From assembly GCF_015712165.1 (NCBI RefSeq), contig NZ_JADPZX010000001.1, positions 1,922,001 to 1,986,000 on the forward strand: a stretch of 64,000 nucleotides of DNA, read 5' to 3'. Positions within the stretch are counted from its first letter, which is position 1. Each line of letters begins with the position of its first letter. This document shows, piece by piece, positions 35,221 to 43,163 of this stretch. Both the position numbers and the translations under genes were made by a program. The stretch is from Streptomyces spinoverrucosus. GTDB lineage: Bacteria > Actinomycetota > Actinomycetes > Streptomycetales > Streptomycetaceae. Below the pieces are notes generated by a model. The model saw only the letters and a program-made list of their open reading frames with translations. It ran no database searches and had not been told where the DNA came from.

Positions 35221-36300
35221 TCAGCCTGCGGCGCTCGCGGCGAGCGCGGGGTAGTCGGTGTAGCCCTGGCTGCCGCCCTCGTAAAAGAAGCGCGGATTCC
35301 AGGCGTTGAGCGAGGCGCGGGTGCGCAGCCGCTCGGGCAGGTCGGGGTTGGCGAGGAACTGCCGGCCGAAGGACAGCAAGTGGGCGCCGTCGGCAAGGGC
35401 CCGGTCGGCGGCGCCGAGCGTGGCGTCGGTGTCGAGCGGCCCTGTGCCGGCGTTGACGACGACGGTGCGCTGCCACCGGCGGCTCAGCTCGTGGACGAGG
35501 CCGAGGTCGCTGCCGGCGACGAAGTGGACGTGGCCGAGACCGAGTTCGTCGAGTCCGTCGAGCAGCACCGGGTACACCTCGGCGCGGTCCGGCTCGGCCA
35601 TGTCGTTGAGCGGGAAGCCCGGGGAGAGCCGGATGCCGGTGCGTTCGGGCCCGACCTCCGTGGCGACGGCCCGGGCCACCTCGACGGCGAACCGGATACG
35701 GCCCTTGGCGTCGCCACCGTACTCGTCGTCACGCACATTGGTCACCGAAGACAGGAACTGGTGCAGCAGATATCCGTTCGCGCCGTGGATCTCGACACCG
35801 TCGAAGCCGATGTCGGTGGCCTTACGGGCGCAGCGCGTGAAGTCCTCGATGGTGGCGGCGATGTCATCGGCCGTCATGGGCCGCGGCATCGGGTAGCCGG
35901 GCTTGCCACGGAAGACACGGGCGGTGCCGTCGGCCTGGACGGCGGACGGCGCGACGGGTGTCTCGCCGTGCAGGTCGGGGTGGCTGATCCGGCCCGCGTG
36001 CATGATCTGGAGGTACATCCGCCCGCCCGCCCGGTGCACGGCGTCGACGACCTCGGCCCAGGCGCGGGCCTGTTCGGCGGTGTGCAGCCGGACGCTGTGG
36101 GCGTGCCCGACAGCGACCGGGCTCGGGTGAGTGGCCTCACTGATGACGAGTCCGGCGGCGGCCCGCTGCGCGTAGTACTCGGCCATGACGGGCAGCGGTG
36201 TGCCGTCGGCAGTGGTGCGGCCGCGGCCCATCGGGGACATGACGAGCCGGTTCGGCAGGGTGAGGCCGCCGAACGGGACCGGGTCGAACAGGCCGCTCAT
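35221..36300 (-). CDS. Old-yellow-enzyme-type alkene reductase
   Basis: The 359-residue FMN TIM-barrel protein opens LFDPVPFGGLTLPNRLVMSPMGRGR. It has the substrate-activating pair in EIHGANGYLLHQF (His-x-x-Asn), the SSVTNVRDDEYGG loop, and FGRQFLANPDLPERLR at the C-terminus. It reduces activated C=C bonds with NAD(P)H. ATG 36300 overlaps the SnoaL-like stop by four bases (ATGA), so the two are coupled. Such an enzyme in an aromatic cluster fits partial reduction of a quinone or enone ring, as in rishirilide-type products. Confidence 0.93.
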   Translation of the reverse strand: MSGLFDPVPFGGLTLPNRLVMSPMGRGRTTADGTPLPVMAEYYAQRAAAGLVISEATHPSPVAVGHAHSVRLHTAEQARAWAEVVDAVHRAGGRMYLQIMHAGRISHPDLHGETPVAPSAVQADGTARVFRGKPGYPMPRPMTADDIAATIEDFTRCARKATDIGFDGVEIHGANGYLLHQFLSSVTNVRDDEYGGDAKGRIRFAVEVARAVATEVGPERTGIRLSPGFPLNDMAEPDRAEVYPVLLDGLDELGLGHVHFVAGSDLGLVHELSRRWQRTVVVNAGTGPLDTDATLGAADRALADGAHLLSFGRQFLANPDLPERLRTRASLNAWNPRFFYEGGSQGYTDYPALAASAAG

Positions 36301-36782
36301 GCGCCGGCCTCGGCGACGGCTTCGATCCCGGTGATCGTCTCGGCGCCATCGTGGCTGATGTAGCGGCTGCGCACGAACCAGGTCCCGTCCCGGCGTTCGA
36401 GGACGTCCTCGGCGGTGGTGCTCAGGTACAGCCGGGATTCGCCGCCCTGCGGGGTCTCGAACACGACGGCGTAGTAGCGGGTGCGGACGACGTCGGGCTC
36501 GACGGGTTCCGCGGCGACCATGCCGAACCAGTGGCGGCGGGTCAGACCGCGTGCGGCGAGCGCGTCGATGCCCTTGCGCATGCCCTCGGCGATGTCCGCC
36601 CGGCCCCGCTTGACGCCGGGCTTGACGTTCTGGGCGAACATGCCGTCCTCGGTGAACTGCTCGGCCCACTCCTCCGCCCGGCCGGCGTCCAGCAACTGCG
36701 CGTGCCCGGCGTAGAACTGGATGATGGCCGCGTAGTCCAGGTCGGACACGGTCTTGGTGTCCGGCGGTGCGGTCCGCGTCAC
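36297..36782 (-). CDS. SnoaL-like / NTF2-fold protein
   Basis: The 161-residue protein starts at GTG 36782 with AGGAGG. The cone-shaped NTF2-like fold is suggested by AIIQFYAGHAQLLDAGRAEEWAEQFTEDGMFAQN near residue 20 and by DVLERRDGTWFVRSRYISHDG. Family members in polyketide clusters include fourth-ring cyclases (SnoaL) and hydroxylases. Overlap with the ene-reductase suggests joint action. As one of three cyclase-type proteins here it is likely the late-ring cyclase, although a hydroxylase or dehydratase role is possible. Confidence 0.85.
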   Translation of the reverse strand: MTRTAPPDTKTVSDLDYAAIIQFYAGHAQLLDAGRAEEWAEQFTEDGMFAQNVKPGVKRGRADIAEGMRKGIDALAARGLTRRHWFGMVAAEPVEPDVVRTRYYAVVFETPQGGESRLYLSTTAEDVLERRDGTWFVRSRYISHDGAETITGIEAVAEAGA

Positions 36783-36849
36783 GGTCTTCCTCCTGTGCTT
36801 CGTGGGCGCCGGTCGGGGCGCTGAGTCCGGGCCAGGTTCTCCGCCTCCG

Positions 36850-36867
36850 GTGGAGTGGGCGTGGAGT
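36850..36867 (-). promoter_or_regulatory. Candidate SARP operator upstream of the SnoaL-ene-reductase-ABM unit
   Basis: GTGGAGT at 36850-36856 and again at 36861-36867, an exact 11-bp spacing. It is located about 70-85 bp before the GTG start at 36782. Confidence 0.5.
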
Positions 36868-36881
36868 CCGGCTCCACCCGG

Positions 36882-37706
36882 TCAGCCGGCCGACCGCAGC
36901 GGCACGGGCGCGCTGTCCGGCCCCGGCAGGTACACGGACTCCGCGACGGGTGCGGAGTTGAGCAGGTCCGCGTGCAGGTCCCGGATGCGGGCCGAGGGCT
37001 CCAGGCCGAGTTCGGTGCTGAGCGTGCGACGGAGCCCGGCGAACACATCCAGGGCGTCGGCGGTGCGCCCGGACCGGTAGAGGGCGATCATCAGCTGGGC
37101 GTGCAGGTTCTCGTACGTTGGGTACTGGCGGGTGAGCACGCTGAGTTCGCCGATGAGCCGGCAGTGGCGACCGATCCGCAGATCGGCGTCGATGCGCTGT
37201 TCGAGGGCGCCGAGCCAAGTCTCGCGCAGTCCGCTGAGCCGGGTGCGGAGCAGCGGTCCGCAGGTGACGTCGGCGAGTGCTTTGCCCGACCACAGGTCGA
37301 GGGCGCGGTGCAGCAGTTCGGACTCGCGGGCGTGGTCGCCGGCGAACCGGGCGAGGGAAGCCTGCTCGACGAGCTTCTCGAACTGGTGCAGGTCCAGTCG
37401 GCCGGGGCCGACGGCGAGGAGGTAGCCGCGGTCGCGGGTCTCCAGGTGCATCTCCGCGAGGGCGCTGGTGGCGGACGCGGCGCTTCTGAGCGTCTTGCGT
37501 ATCTGCATCACATACGTCTGGAGCGTGGAGTGGGCGCTGTGCGGGGGCGAGTCCGCCCACAGCTCGTCCACGCATTCGTCGACGGTGACGACCTGCCCGG
37601 CGTGGAGCAGCAGGAGGGACAGGAGCTGACGCTGCTTCGGGGCTCGCGGGGTGACGTTCCGCAGGCCGACCGTGAGGGTAAGCGGTCCGAGAATCCGTGC
37701 GTACAT
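36882..37706 (-). CDS. SARP-family pathway activator 2
   Basis: The 274-residue SARP starts at ATG 37706 with GGAGG. A DNA-binding winged helix comes first (about 1-90: PKQRQLLSLLLLHAGQVVTVDECVDELWAD, HSTLQTYVMQIRKTL). The BTAD domain follows (about 100-245: QFEKLVEQASLARFAGDH, RQYPTYENLHAQLMIALYRSGR). It is parallel in layout to SARP 1 but clearly divergent, so it is not a recent duplicate. It lies in the same direction as the large SARP upstream and the SnoaL unit downstream. Confidence 0.93.
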   Translation of the reverse strand: MYARILGPLTLTVGLRNVTPRAPKQRQLLSLLLLHAGQVVTVDECVDELWADSPPHSAHSTLQTYVMQIRKTLRSAASATSALAEMHLETRDRGYLLAVGPGRLDLHQFEKLVEQASLARFAGDHARESELLHRALDLWSGKALADVTCGPLLRTRLSGLRETWLGALEQRIDADLRIGRHCRLIGELSVLTRQYPTYENLHAQLMIALYRSGRTADALDVFAGLRRTLSTELGLEPSARIRDLHADLLNSAPVAESVYLPGPDSAPVPLRSAG

Positions 37707-37946
37707 CTGGCCTCCAGGGCTGGCCGGGTGGGGTACCGGCACCATGGTGTTCCCTGGACCTTGCGCCTCACCTTCGGCGGCCTTTCACCCGGGCGGGCGT
37801 TTCCTTTCGTGGGTCGTCGCAGGCCGCGGCCGTCATGAAGCCGCAACACTACGTTGCGGACACGTGCCTGCAATGATCGGGGGTGTTCTCCGCGGAGAAC
37901 ACCCCCGTCACTCCTTTCACCCCGTGAACCGCCCTCCGGATACGCC

Positions 37947-40900
37947 TCAGGCACTGCAGTCCGGAAAAAGTGCGCGAAGGCTGTCGGGCGCCTTGAACAG
38001 GCCGGTGCCGCCTCCGTCCGTGGGCTCTTCACCGGTCGGCACTCGGCGTTCCTGGCCGGGCGCGTGGCCGGAGCGCCTGCACAGTTCCTCGGCATGGGCG
38101 CGCAGGAGCAGCAGCCCCGACCTGTCCGCGACGGCTGCCGCGCGCATGCCGAGTTCGTATGCCTCGCGGGGCCGTCCGCCCGCGAGTTCGAGCCGGCCGA
38201 GGCCGATGAGCGAATGGGTCTCGGACTGCGGGTGGCCGATGCGTTCGGCGATGCCGAGGGTGCGGCAGAACTCCTCGCGGGCGTCGGCGGACCGGCCCCG
38301 GATGAGGTGCAGTCCGCCGAGGATGTTGCGGGCGTTGGCCTCCAGGGCGATGTAGCCATGGTCGCGGGCGATGACGACGGCACTCTCGGCGTGCTGGTAG
38401 GCGAGTCCGACCTGGTTGTTGCAGGCATAGACCTGGGCGAGCCCGTAGGAGGCGAGGACCGTGGAGTGCGGGGCGTTGAACTCATTGCTGAGGGACAGCG
38501 CGAGGCTGAGTCTGGCCATGGCCTCGTCCCATTCGCACAGGTCGGCGTGGACGGAGCCGAGCCGGGCCAGCACCTCTGGGCGGGAGCGCTGGACGCCGTC
38601 CTCGTCGAGGATGGCCGCGGCGTGACTGAAGTGGGCCTGGGCCGCCCGCAGTCGGCCCTGGCTGTGCCGGGCCATGCCGAGGTACATCAGCCCACGGGCC
38701 TCAACGTGCCGCAGCTTCAGCCGTCTGCTGATCTCCAGGCCGCGTTCCAGCAGGGTGACCGCGCTGTCGATGTGCTTGGTGGGCCGTTGGAGCTGGTTCA
38801 TCGCGATGGCGTTGACGGTGACGGCCTCGAAGTCACGCACGCCGAGCCGGACGAACGTGCGGTGCGCCGCGCGTAGTTCGCGTGCCGCTTCCTGGAGCCG
38901 GTTGAGGCCCTGCAGGGCGAGTCCGACGCTGAGCCGCATCACGGCGGTGACCCGCTGGTCGCCGAGGGAGATCGCGGCGCGCAGCCCGGCCTGGGCGATG
39001 GTGAGCCAGTCGGTCTGGAGCCGGCCCAGGGTGAAGTAGCCGCGGAGCATGTCGACGAGGCGTACGCACACCTCGTCCAGCTTCTCGTCGGCCGCGCGGA
39101 CCACGAGTGCGACGAGGTTGGACTGCTCGGCGCGCAGCCACGCCTGCGCGACCCGTGCGTCGATCTCGCGTCCCGGCACCTGCGGCTCGGACCGGAACAC
39201 GCGCAGGAAACCCGGGTAGCAGGACTGCACGGCCTCGTCGGTGCGGTGCTGATACCAGCGGCACAGCCGGTTCAGGGCTTGACTACGGTCGGCGGGACCG
39301 TCCTCCTGGACGCTGCGCTCCGCCGCGTACAGTGCGATGAGGCTGTGGAAGCGGTACGTGTCTTGCGACTCGACCTCGATGAGCTGTGCCGCGGCGAGCT
39401 TGTCGAGGAGCTGGTCGGCCACTTGGGGTTCACAATCGGCGAGCTGAGCGGCGGTACTGGCGGTGAAGGCGATGTCTCCGACGACGCCGAGGAGCCGGAA
39501 GAACCGGCGGGACAGCGCGGGGAGCGCCTCGTAGGCGACGCTGAACGCGGCCCGAACGGCGGTCGAGGGGCTGTCGCCGAGGGCGAGGAGCTCCAGCGGG
39601 TCGCCCTCGCGCAGCGCCTTGACGAAGGATTCGACGGACCGCCAGGGCCGTCCGGCGAGGTGTCCGGCTGCGATGCGCAGGGCGAGCGGGAGTCTGCCGC
39701 ACAGGTCGACGAGTTCGGCGACGGCCGTGCGGGAGAAGGTCTCCGGTGCCCGGCCGAGGACGGCGGTGACGACTTCCTCGCTCTCCTGCTGCGACAGCAG
39801 GTCGAGGCTGAAGCTGCGGGCGCCGTAGACAGCGACGAGGTCGGGCCGGTACTCGCGGTGCAGGGCGAGCACGGCGCAGCTCGACGAACCGGGCAGCAGA
39901 TCGGGGACTTGTTCGCTGTCGTTGACGTCGTCGATGACGATGAGCACACGCCGGTCGGCCAGTCGGCTGCGCAGCACACCGGTGAGCTGGTGCCGTTCGG
40001 TGGGCAGCGCGGAGACGTCGGCGCCGGAGGAGTGCAGCAGCTCGGCGATGATGTCGTGGACGGGCCGCGTCCCGCCGCGGGCGTCGTGGAGGCGTACATA
40101 CCACTGCCCGTCGGGGTAGGTTGAGCTGAGCCGGTGTGCGGCGCGCAGCGCGAGCGCGGTCTTGCCGATGCCGGGAGGGCCGACGAGACTGACGAGCGGT
40201 ACGGCCGCGCGCTGGCGCGGGGTGAGCGCGGTGACGACCTCCTCCAGCAGCTCCTCTCGGCCGACGAAGTGGGTGGCCTCAGGCGGCAATTGCCTGTGCA
40301 CCACCCAGGGCGCGCTGGGGTTGGTGGGCCGTACCCCTGCAGGCCGGTGGACCTCCCGTGCCGTGTCCGTAACGCTGGCGCCCGAGGGCCCGGGCTGAGG
40401 GGCGTGGAGTTCACCGGTCTCGGCGAGCAGTTGCCGGTGCAGTTCCTGCAGTTCCTGCCCCGGCAGCAGTCCGAGTTCGCGATCGAGCATCCGGTAGTAG
40501 TCGCGGTACTCCTCCAGGGCCGCGGCGACCTGCCCGGTGCGGTGCAGCGCCCGCATCAGGTACGCGCGCAGCCGTTCCCGTAAGGGGTGCTCGGCCGTGA
40601 GGGTGCGCAGCTGCGGGACGATGTCCGCACTGCCACCGAGGTCGTGGAGGAGCGCGAAGCGCCGTTCGACGAGGGTGAGGCGCTCCTCGCCGAGCTGCGG
40701 TACGACTTCGGTCTGGAGCGAGGCGGAGGGCACGGTCTCGAAGGGGTCACCACGCCATTCGGCGAGCGCCCGTTCGAGGGCGGCCAGTTCACGGGCGGTG
40801 TCTCCCTCGCCGCGGGCGGCGCGGGCCTCGTCGGCCGCGCGCCGGTAGCGGGTGAGGTCGAGGGCGGCCGGATCGATCGCGAGCCGGTAGCCGCCCGGAT

Positions 40901-41192
40901 GGGTCTCGATGACCGGGCGGTCGCCGATGTCGAGTGACTCGCGCAGCAGCGCTCTCAGCCGGGTGGTGTGGACGTGCAGCGCGGCGCGGGTATCCCTGGG
41001 TGGCTGATCGTCCCAGAGTCTTCGGATGAGGTCGTCGGACGTGACCACCTGGTCGGCCCGCAGCAGCAGCGATGCGAGGAGCACCCGCTGCTTGGGAGAG
41101 GAAACCGTCAGGTCCCTTCCCCTCACGCGGACCGCCAAGGGCCCCAGTATTCGGAAGTCGTAGGTCGAAGCGTGTTCCCCGTTCAAGTGCAC
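37947..41192 (-). CDS. Large AfsR-type SARP regulator (SARP-NB-ARC-TPR) with a TTA codon
   Basis: The ~1,081-residue protein starts near GTG 41192; other starts nearby are possible. Domains in order: winged-helix DNA binding (about 8-90, FRILGPLAVRVRGRDLTVSSPKQRVLLASLLL), BTAD (about 95-250), an STAND/NB-ARC ATPase from about 300 with Walker A VGPPGIGKTALALRAA and Walker B VLIVIDDV, then C-terminal TPR repeats (about 700-1040). It should integrate an ATP-dependent signal with activation of the other regulators or structural genes. The Leu in AEHPLRERL is encoded by TTA (40581-40583), so translation should depend on bldA. The gene is the likely top of the cluster's control cascade. Confidence 0.94.
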   Translation of the reverse strand: MHLNGEHASTYDFRILGPLAVRVRGRDLTVSSPKQRVLLASLLLRADQVVTSDDLIRRLWDDQPPRDTRAALHVHTTRLRALLRESLDIGDRPVIETHPGGYRLAIDPAALDLTRYRRAADEARAARGEGDTARELAALERALAEWRGDPFETVPSASLQTEVVPQLGEERLTLVERRFALLHDLGGSADIVPQLRTLTAEHPLRERLRAYLMRALHRTGQVAAALEEYRDYYRMLDRELGLLPGQELQELHRQLLAETGELHAPQPGPSGASVTDTAREVHRPAGVRPTNPSAPWVVHRQLPPEATHFVGREELLEEVVTALTPRQRAAVPLVSLVGPPGIGKTALALRAAHRLSSTYPDGQWYVRLHDARGGTRPVHDIIAELLHSSGADVSALPTERHQLTGVLRSRLADRRVLIVIDDVNDSEQVPDLLPGSSSCAVLALHREYRPDLVAVYGARSFSLDLLSQQESEEVVTAVLGRAPETFSRTAVAELVDLCGRLPLALRIAAGHLAGRPWRSVESFVKALREGDPLELLALGDSPSTAVRAAFSVAYEALPALSRRFFRLLGVVGDIAFTASTAAQLADCEPQVADQLLDKLAAAQLIEVESQDTYRFHSLIALYAAERSVQEDGPADRSQALNRLCRWYQHRTDEAVQSCYPGFLRVFRSEPQVPGREIDARVAQAWLRAEQSNLVALVVRAADEKLDEVCVRLVDMLRGYFTLGRLQTDWLTIAQAGLRAAISLGDQRVTAVMRLSVGLALQGLNRLQEAARELRAAHRTFVRLGVRDFEAVTVNAIAMNQLQRPTKHIDSAVTLLERGLEISRRLKLRHVEARGLMYLGMARHSQGRLRAAQAHFSHAAAILDEDGVQRSRPEVLARLGSVHADLCEWDEAMARLSLALSLSNEFNAPHSTVLASYGLAQVYACNNQVGLAYQHAESAVVIARDHGYIALEANARNILGGLHLIRGRSADAREEFCRTLGIAERIGHPQSETHSLIGLGRLELAGGRPREAYELGMRAAAVADRSGLLLLRAHAEELCRRSGHAPGQERRVPTGEEPTDGGGTGLFKAPDSLRALFPDCSA

Positions 41193-41355
41193 ACCTGCCT
41201 GGTCGGTGCCCCTGTGCACGGTCGGCCGTGCACGGCGACACAGTAGAACGCAGTTGCGCACGAGACAGCAGCGATATGATCCAGGTCACATTCGAGGGGC
41301 GGGGCGCCTCAGTGTTCCGGACATTTTTAGTTGAATGTCCGCCACAGCGTTTGCG

Positions 41356-42387
41356 TCATGCGACCTTGTCGCCGTCAGTCTCCGCGGCCAGCCCGAAGCG
41401 CTGTGCGAGCAACTCGTAGGACCGCATGCGTTCGTGGGGCGCGTGGATCGTGGAGAGGACCATGAACTCGTCCACTTCCAGCGCCTCGGTCATGGACGTG
41501 AGCACCTTGTACACGTGGTCGGGGCCACCGACGACGCACCTCGGCCACTCGGCCACCTCGTCCGCGAGCGGTTCCACCTCACCGCGCAGCCCGTCGAGCG
41601 CGGCCTCCGGGGACGGCAGCGGCAGCAGCAGCCCGCGCCCCATGCGCAGCCGGAACAGCCGCTGACTGGCGAAGACCCGCTGGGCTTCCTCCTCGGTGGG
41701 CCCGCAGTACACGCCGACGCCGATCTGGACGCGTGGCCGGGACCCGTCGCGGCTGTCGAAGGCGGTGCGGTACGCCTCGACGACGGACCGGGTGACCTGC
41801 GGCCGACCGAAGTGGGCTATGGACACGGGCAACCCGAGCCGGGCGGCGAGTTCGGCGCTCTGCGGGCTGGCAACCAGTAGCCACACCTCGGGCGCCCCGG
41901 CGGTGGGCATCAGTTGGATACGCCCGTACGGATGCTCCTCGGGGAAGCCGCCGTGCAGGAACGCAAGCAGTTCGGCGAGCTTGCCAGGGAAGTCACCGTC
42001 GTCACCGCCGCCGGAGGAGGAGCCGGGAGCGAGAGCGTGCGCCTCGATACTGCTGGCGCCGATACCGCGGCCGATACCGAGGTCGATCCGACCGGGTGAG
42101 AGTGCGCCGAGCACCCGGAACACCTCGGCGACCTTCAGCGGGCTGTAGTGCGGCAGCAGCACCCCGCCGGAGCCGACACGGATACGGCTGGTCTCGGCCG
42201 CGACCCTGGCGGCCATGATCTCCGGAGCCGGGCCCGCGAAGGAGGGCGTTGCGTGATGCTCGGCCAGCCAGTAGCGGTGGTAACCGAGTTGGTCGGCGAG
42301 ACGCGCCAACTCCAGGGAGTTGTGCAGGGCGGTGGCCGGAGTGGATCCCTCCGGCACGACGGACTGGTCCAGGACGGACAGTTTCAC
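41356..42387 (-). CDS. Luciferase-like (LLM) flavin-dependent monooxygenase 2
   Basis: The 343-residue LLM protein of the MsnO8/YhbW-like subgroup opens KLSVLDQSVVPEG. It has YHRYWLAEHHATPSFAGPAPEIMAARVAAETSRIRVGSGGVLLPHYSPLKVAE, RIDLGIGRG and GRIQLMPTAGAPEVWLL. GTG 42387 has AAGGAG six bases upstream; the GTG 15 bases earlier would bury that site. It uses reduced FMN, presumably from the cluster's flavin reductase. Its companion LLM at 29196 belongs to another subgroup, so the two should catalyse different oxidations. It is transcribed just downstream of the MarR gene. Confidence 0.92.
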   Translation of the reverse strand: MKLSVLDQSVVPEGSTPATALHNSLELARLADQLGYHRYWLAEHHATPSFAGPAPEIMAARVAAETSRIRVGSGGVLLPHYSPLKVAEVFRVLGALSPGRIDLGIGRGIGASSIEAHALAPGSSSGGGDDGDFPGKLAELLAFLHGGFPEEHPYGRIQLMPTAGAPEVWLLVASPQSAELAARLGLPVSIAHFGRPQVTRSVVEAYRTAFDSRDGSRPRVQIGVGVYCGPTEEEAQRVFASQRLFRLRMGRGLLLPLPSPEAALDGLRGEVEPLADEVAEWPRCVVGGPDHVYKVLTSMTEALEVDEFMVLSTIHAPHERMRSYELLAQRFGLAAETDGDKVA

Positions 42388-42430
42388 GCTGGTCTCCTTC
42401 ACGATCGGGGCCGTAAGGAGGACGAAGCGA

Positions 42431-42892
42431 TCAAGGGGTGGCGGTTCCGGCCGCGGTGTGCCGGAGGCGGGCGACGAGCGATGCCCAGCGGTCGTCGAAC
42501 GAGGCGACGTCGAGCAGTCCCGTCAGCTCCTCACGGCAGCGGTCCTCGGCACGCTGACCGCGCTCAGCGCCGGCCGGCGTCAGCATGCAGTACACACCGC
42601 GCCGGTCGTGTTCGCAGGAGACCCGGGTTGTCAGGCCCTTGTTGTCCAGCCGGGTGACGAGCCGGCTCATGGACGACTGGTCGAGCCCGACCGCGGCCGA
42701 CAGCTCCTGGACCCGGGTACCGCGCTCATGGCCGTGCCGCAACTCGATCAGCACCATCAGCTCGGGCAGCGAGATCTGGTACTCGCTCGCGAGCATCCTC
42801 TCCAGTGACTGGTTGAGCTGACCGACCATCAGCGTCAGCCGACGCCACAGGTCGAACTCGCCGGAACGCCCAGCGTGGTCATCGGCCGACAT
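42431..42892 (-). CDS. MarR-family regulator of the cluster
   Basis: The 153-residue winged-helix dimer starts at ATG 42892 with GGAGG. Its recognition helix region reads VQELSAAVGLDQSSMSRLVTRLDNKGL, and the wing SCEHDRRGVYCMLTPAG. It diverges from the MFS exporter gene, with inverted repeats in between, the classic layout of a ligand-released repressor controlling export. It may also autoregulate and control the LLM gene 44 bp downstream. Confidence 0.93.
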   Translation of the reverse strand: MSADDHAGRSGEFDLWRRLTLMVGQLNQSLERMLASEYQISLPELMVLIELRHGHERGTRVQELSAAVGLDQSSMSRLVTRLDNKGLTTRVSCEHDRRGVYCMLTPAGAERGQRAEDRCREELTGLLDVASFDDRWASLVARLRHTAAGTATP

Positions 42893-42925
42893 GTCCGCCT
42901 CCCCTTCGTTCGCTCCCCCTCCAGT

Positions 42926-43073
42926 ATAGACGCCTCTATGCACGATCCATGTGTGCACATTCAATATCTGTTGCGCGTCCCGCCAAGCAGCCTGCCCCAA
43001 CGATCCGTCACCCAGCAAGAGACCAAGAGACTTGGCCGAAAATTAGATGCAGGCACCCGCATTTATCTCTAAT
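42926..43073. promoter_or_regulatory. Divergent MarR/MFS control region with inverted repeats
   Basis: Three dyads are visible: ATAGA-4-TCTAT at 42926-42939, ATGTG-2-CACAT at 42949-42960, and a longer one with arms ATTAGA (43042-43047) and TCTAAT (43068-43073). The first is 34 bp before the marR start, suiting autorepression. The region is AT-richer than its surroundings. Confidence 0.5.
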
Positions 43074-43163
43074 GTGGGAGCCCCAGAGAGCGCGGCGTTC
43101 TTCCGCGCCCGTCCCAGGGCGCATCCGCGCACGTCCCCGACTGCATCGACCCAGGCGGTACGC

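Noticed and set aside
36882..41192. SARP 2 and the large SARP as one split gene
   Set aside because: Each has its own complete DNA-binding and BTAD domains, a start with its own upstream sequence, and a 240-bp gap between them.
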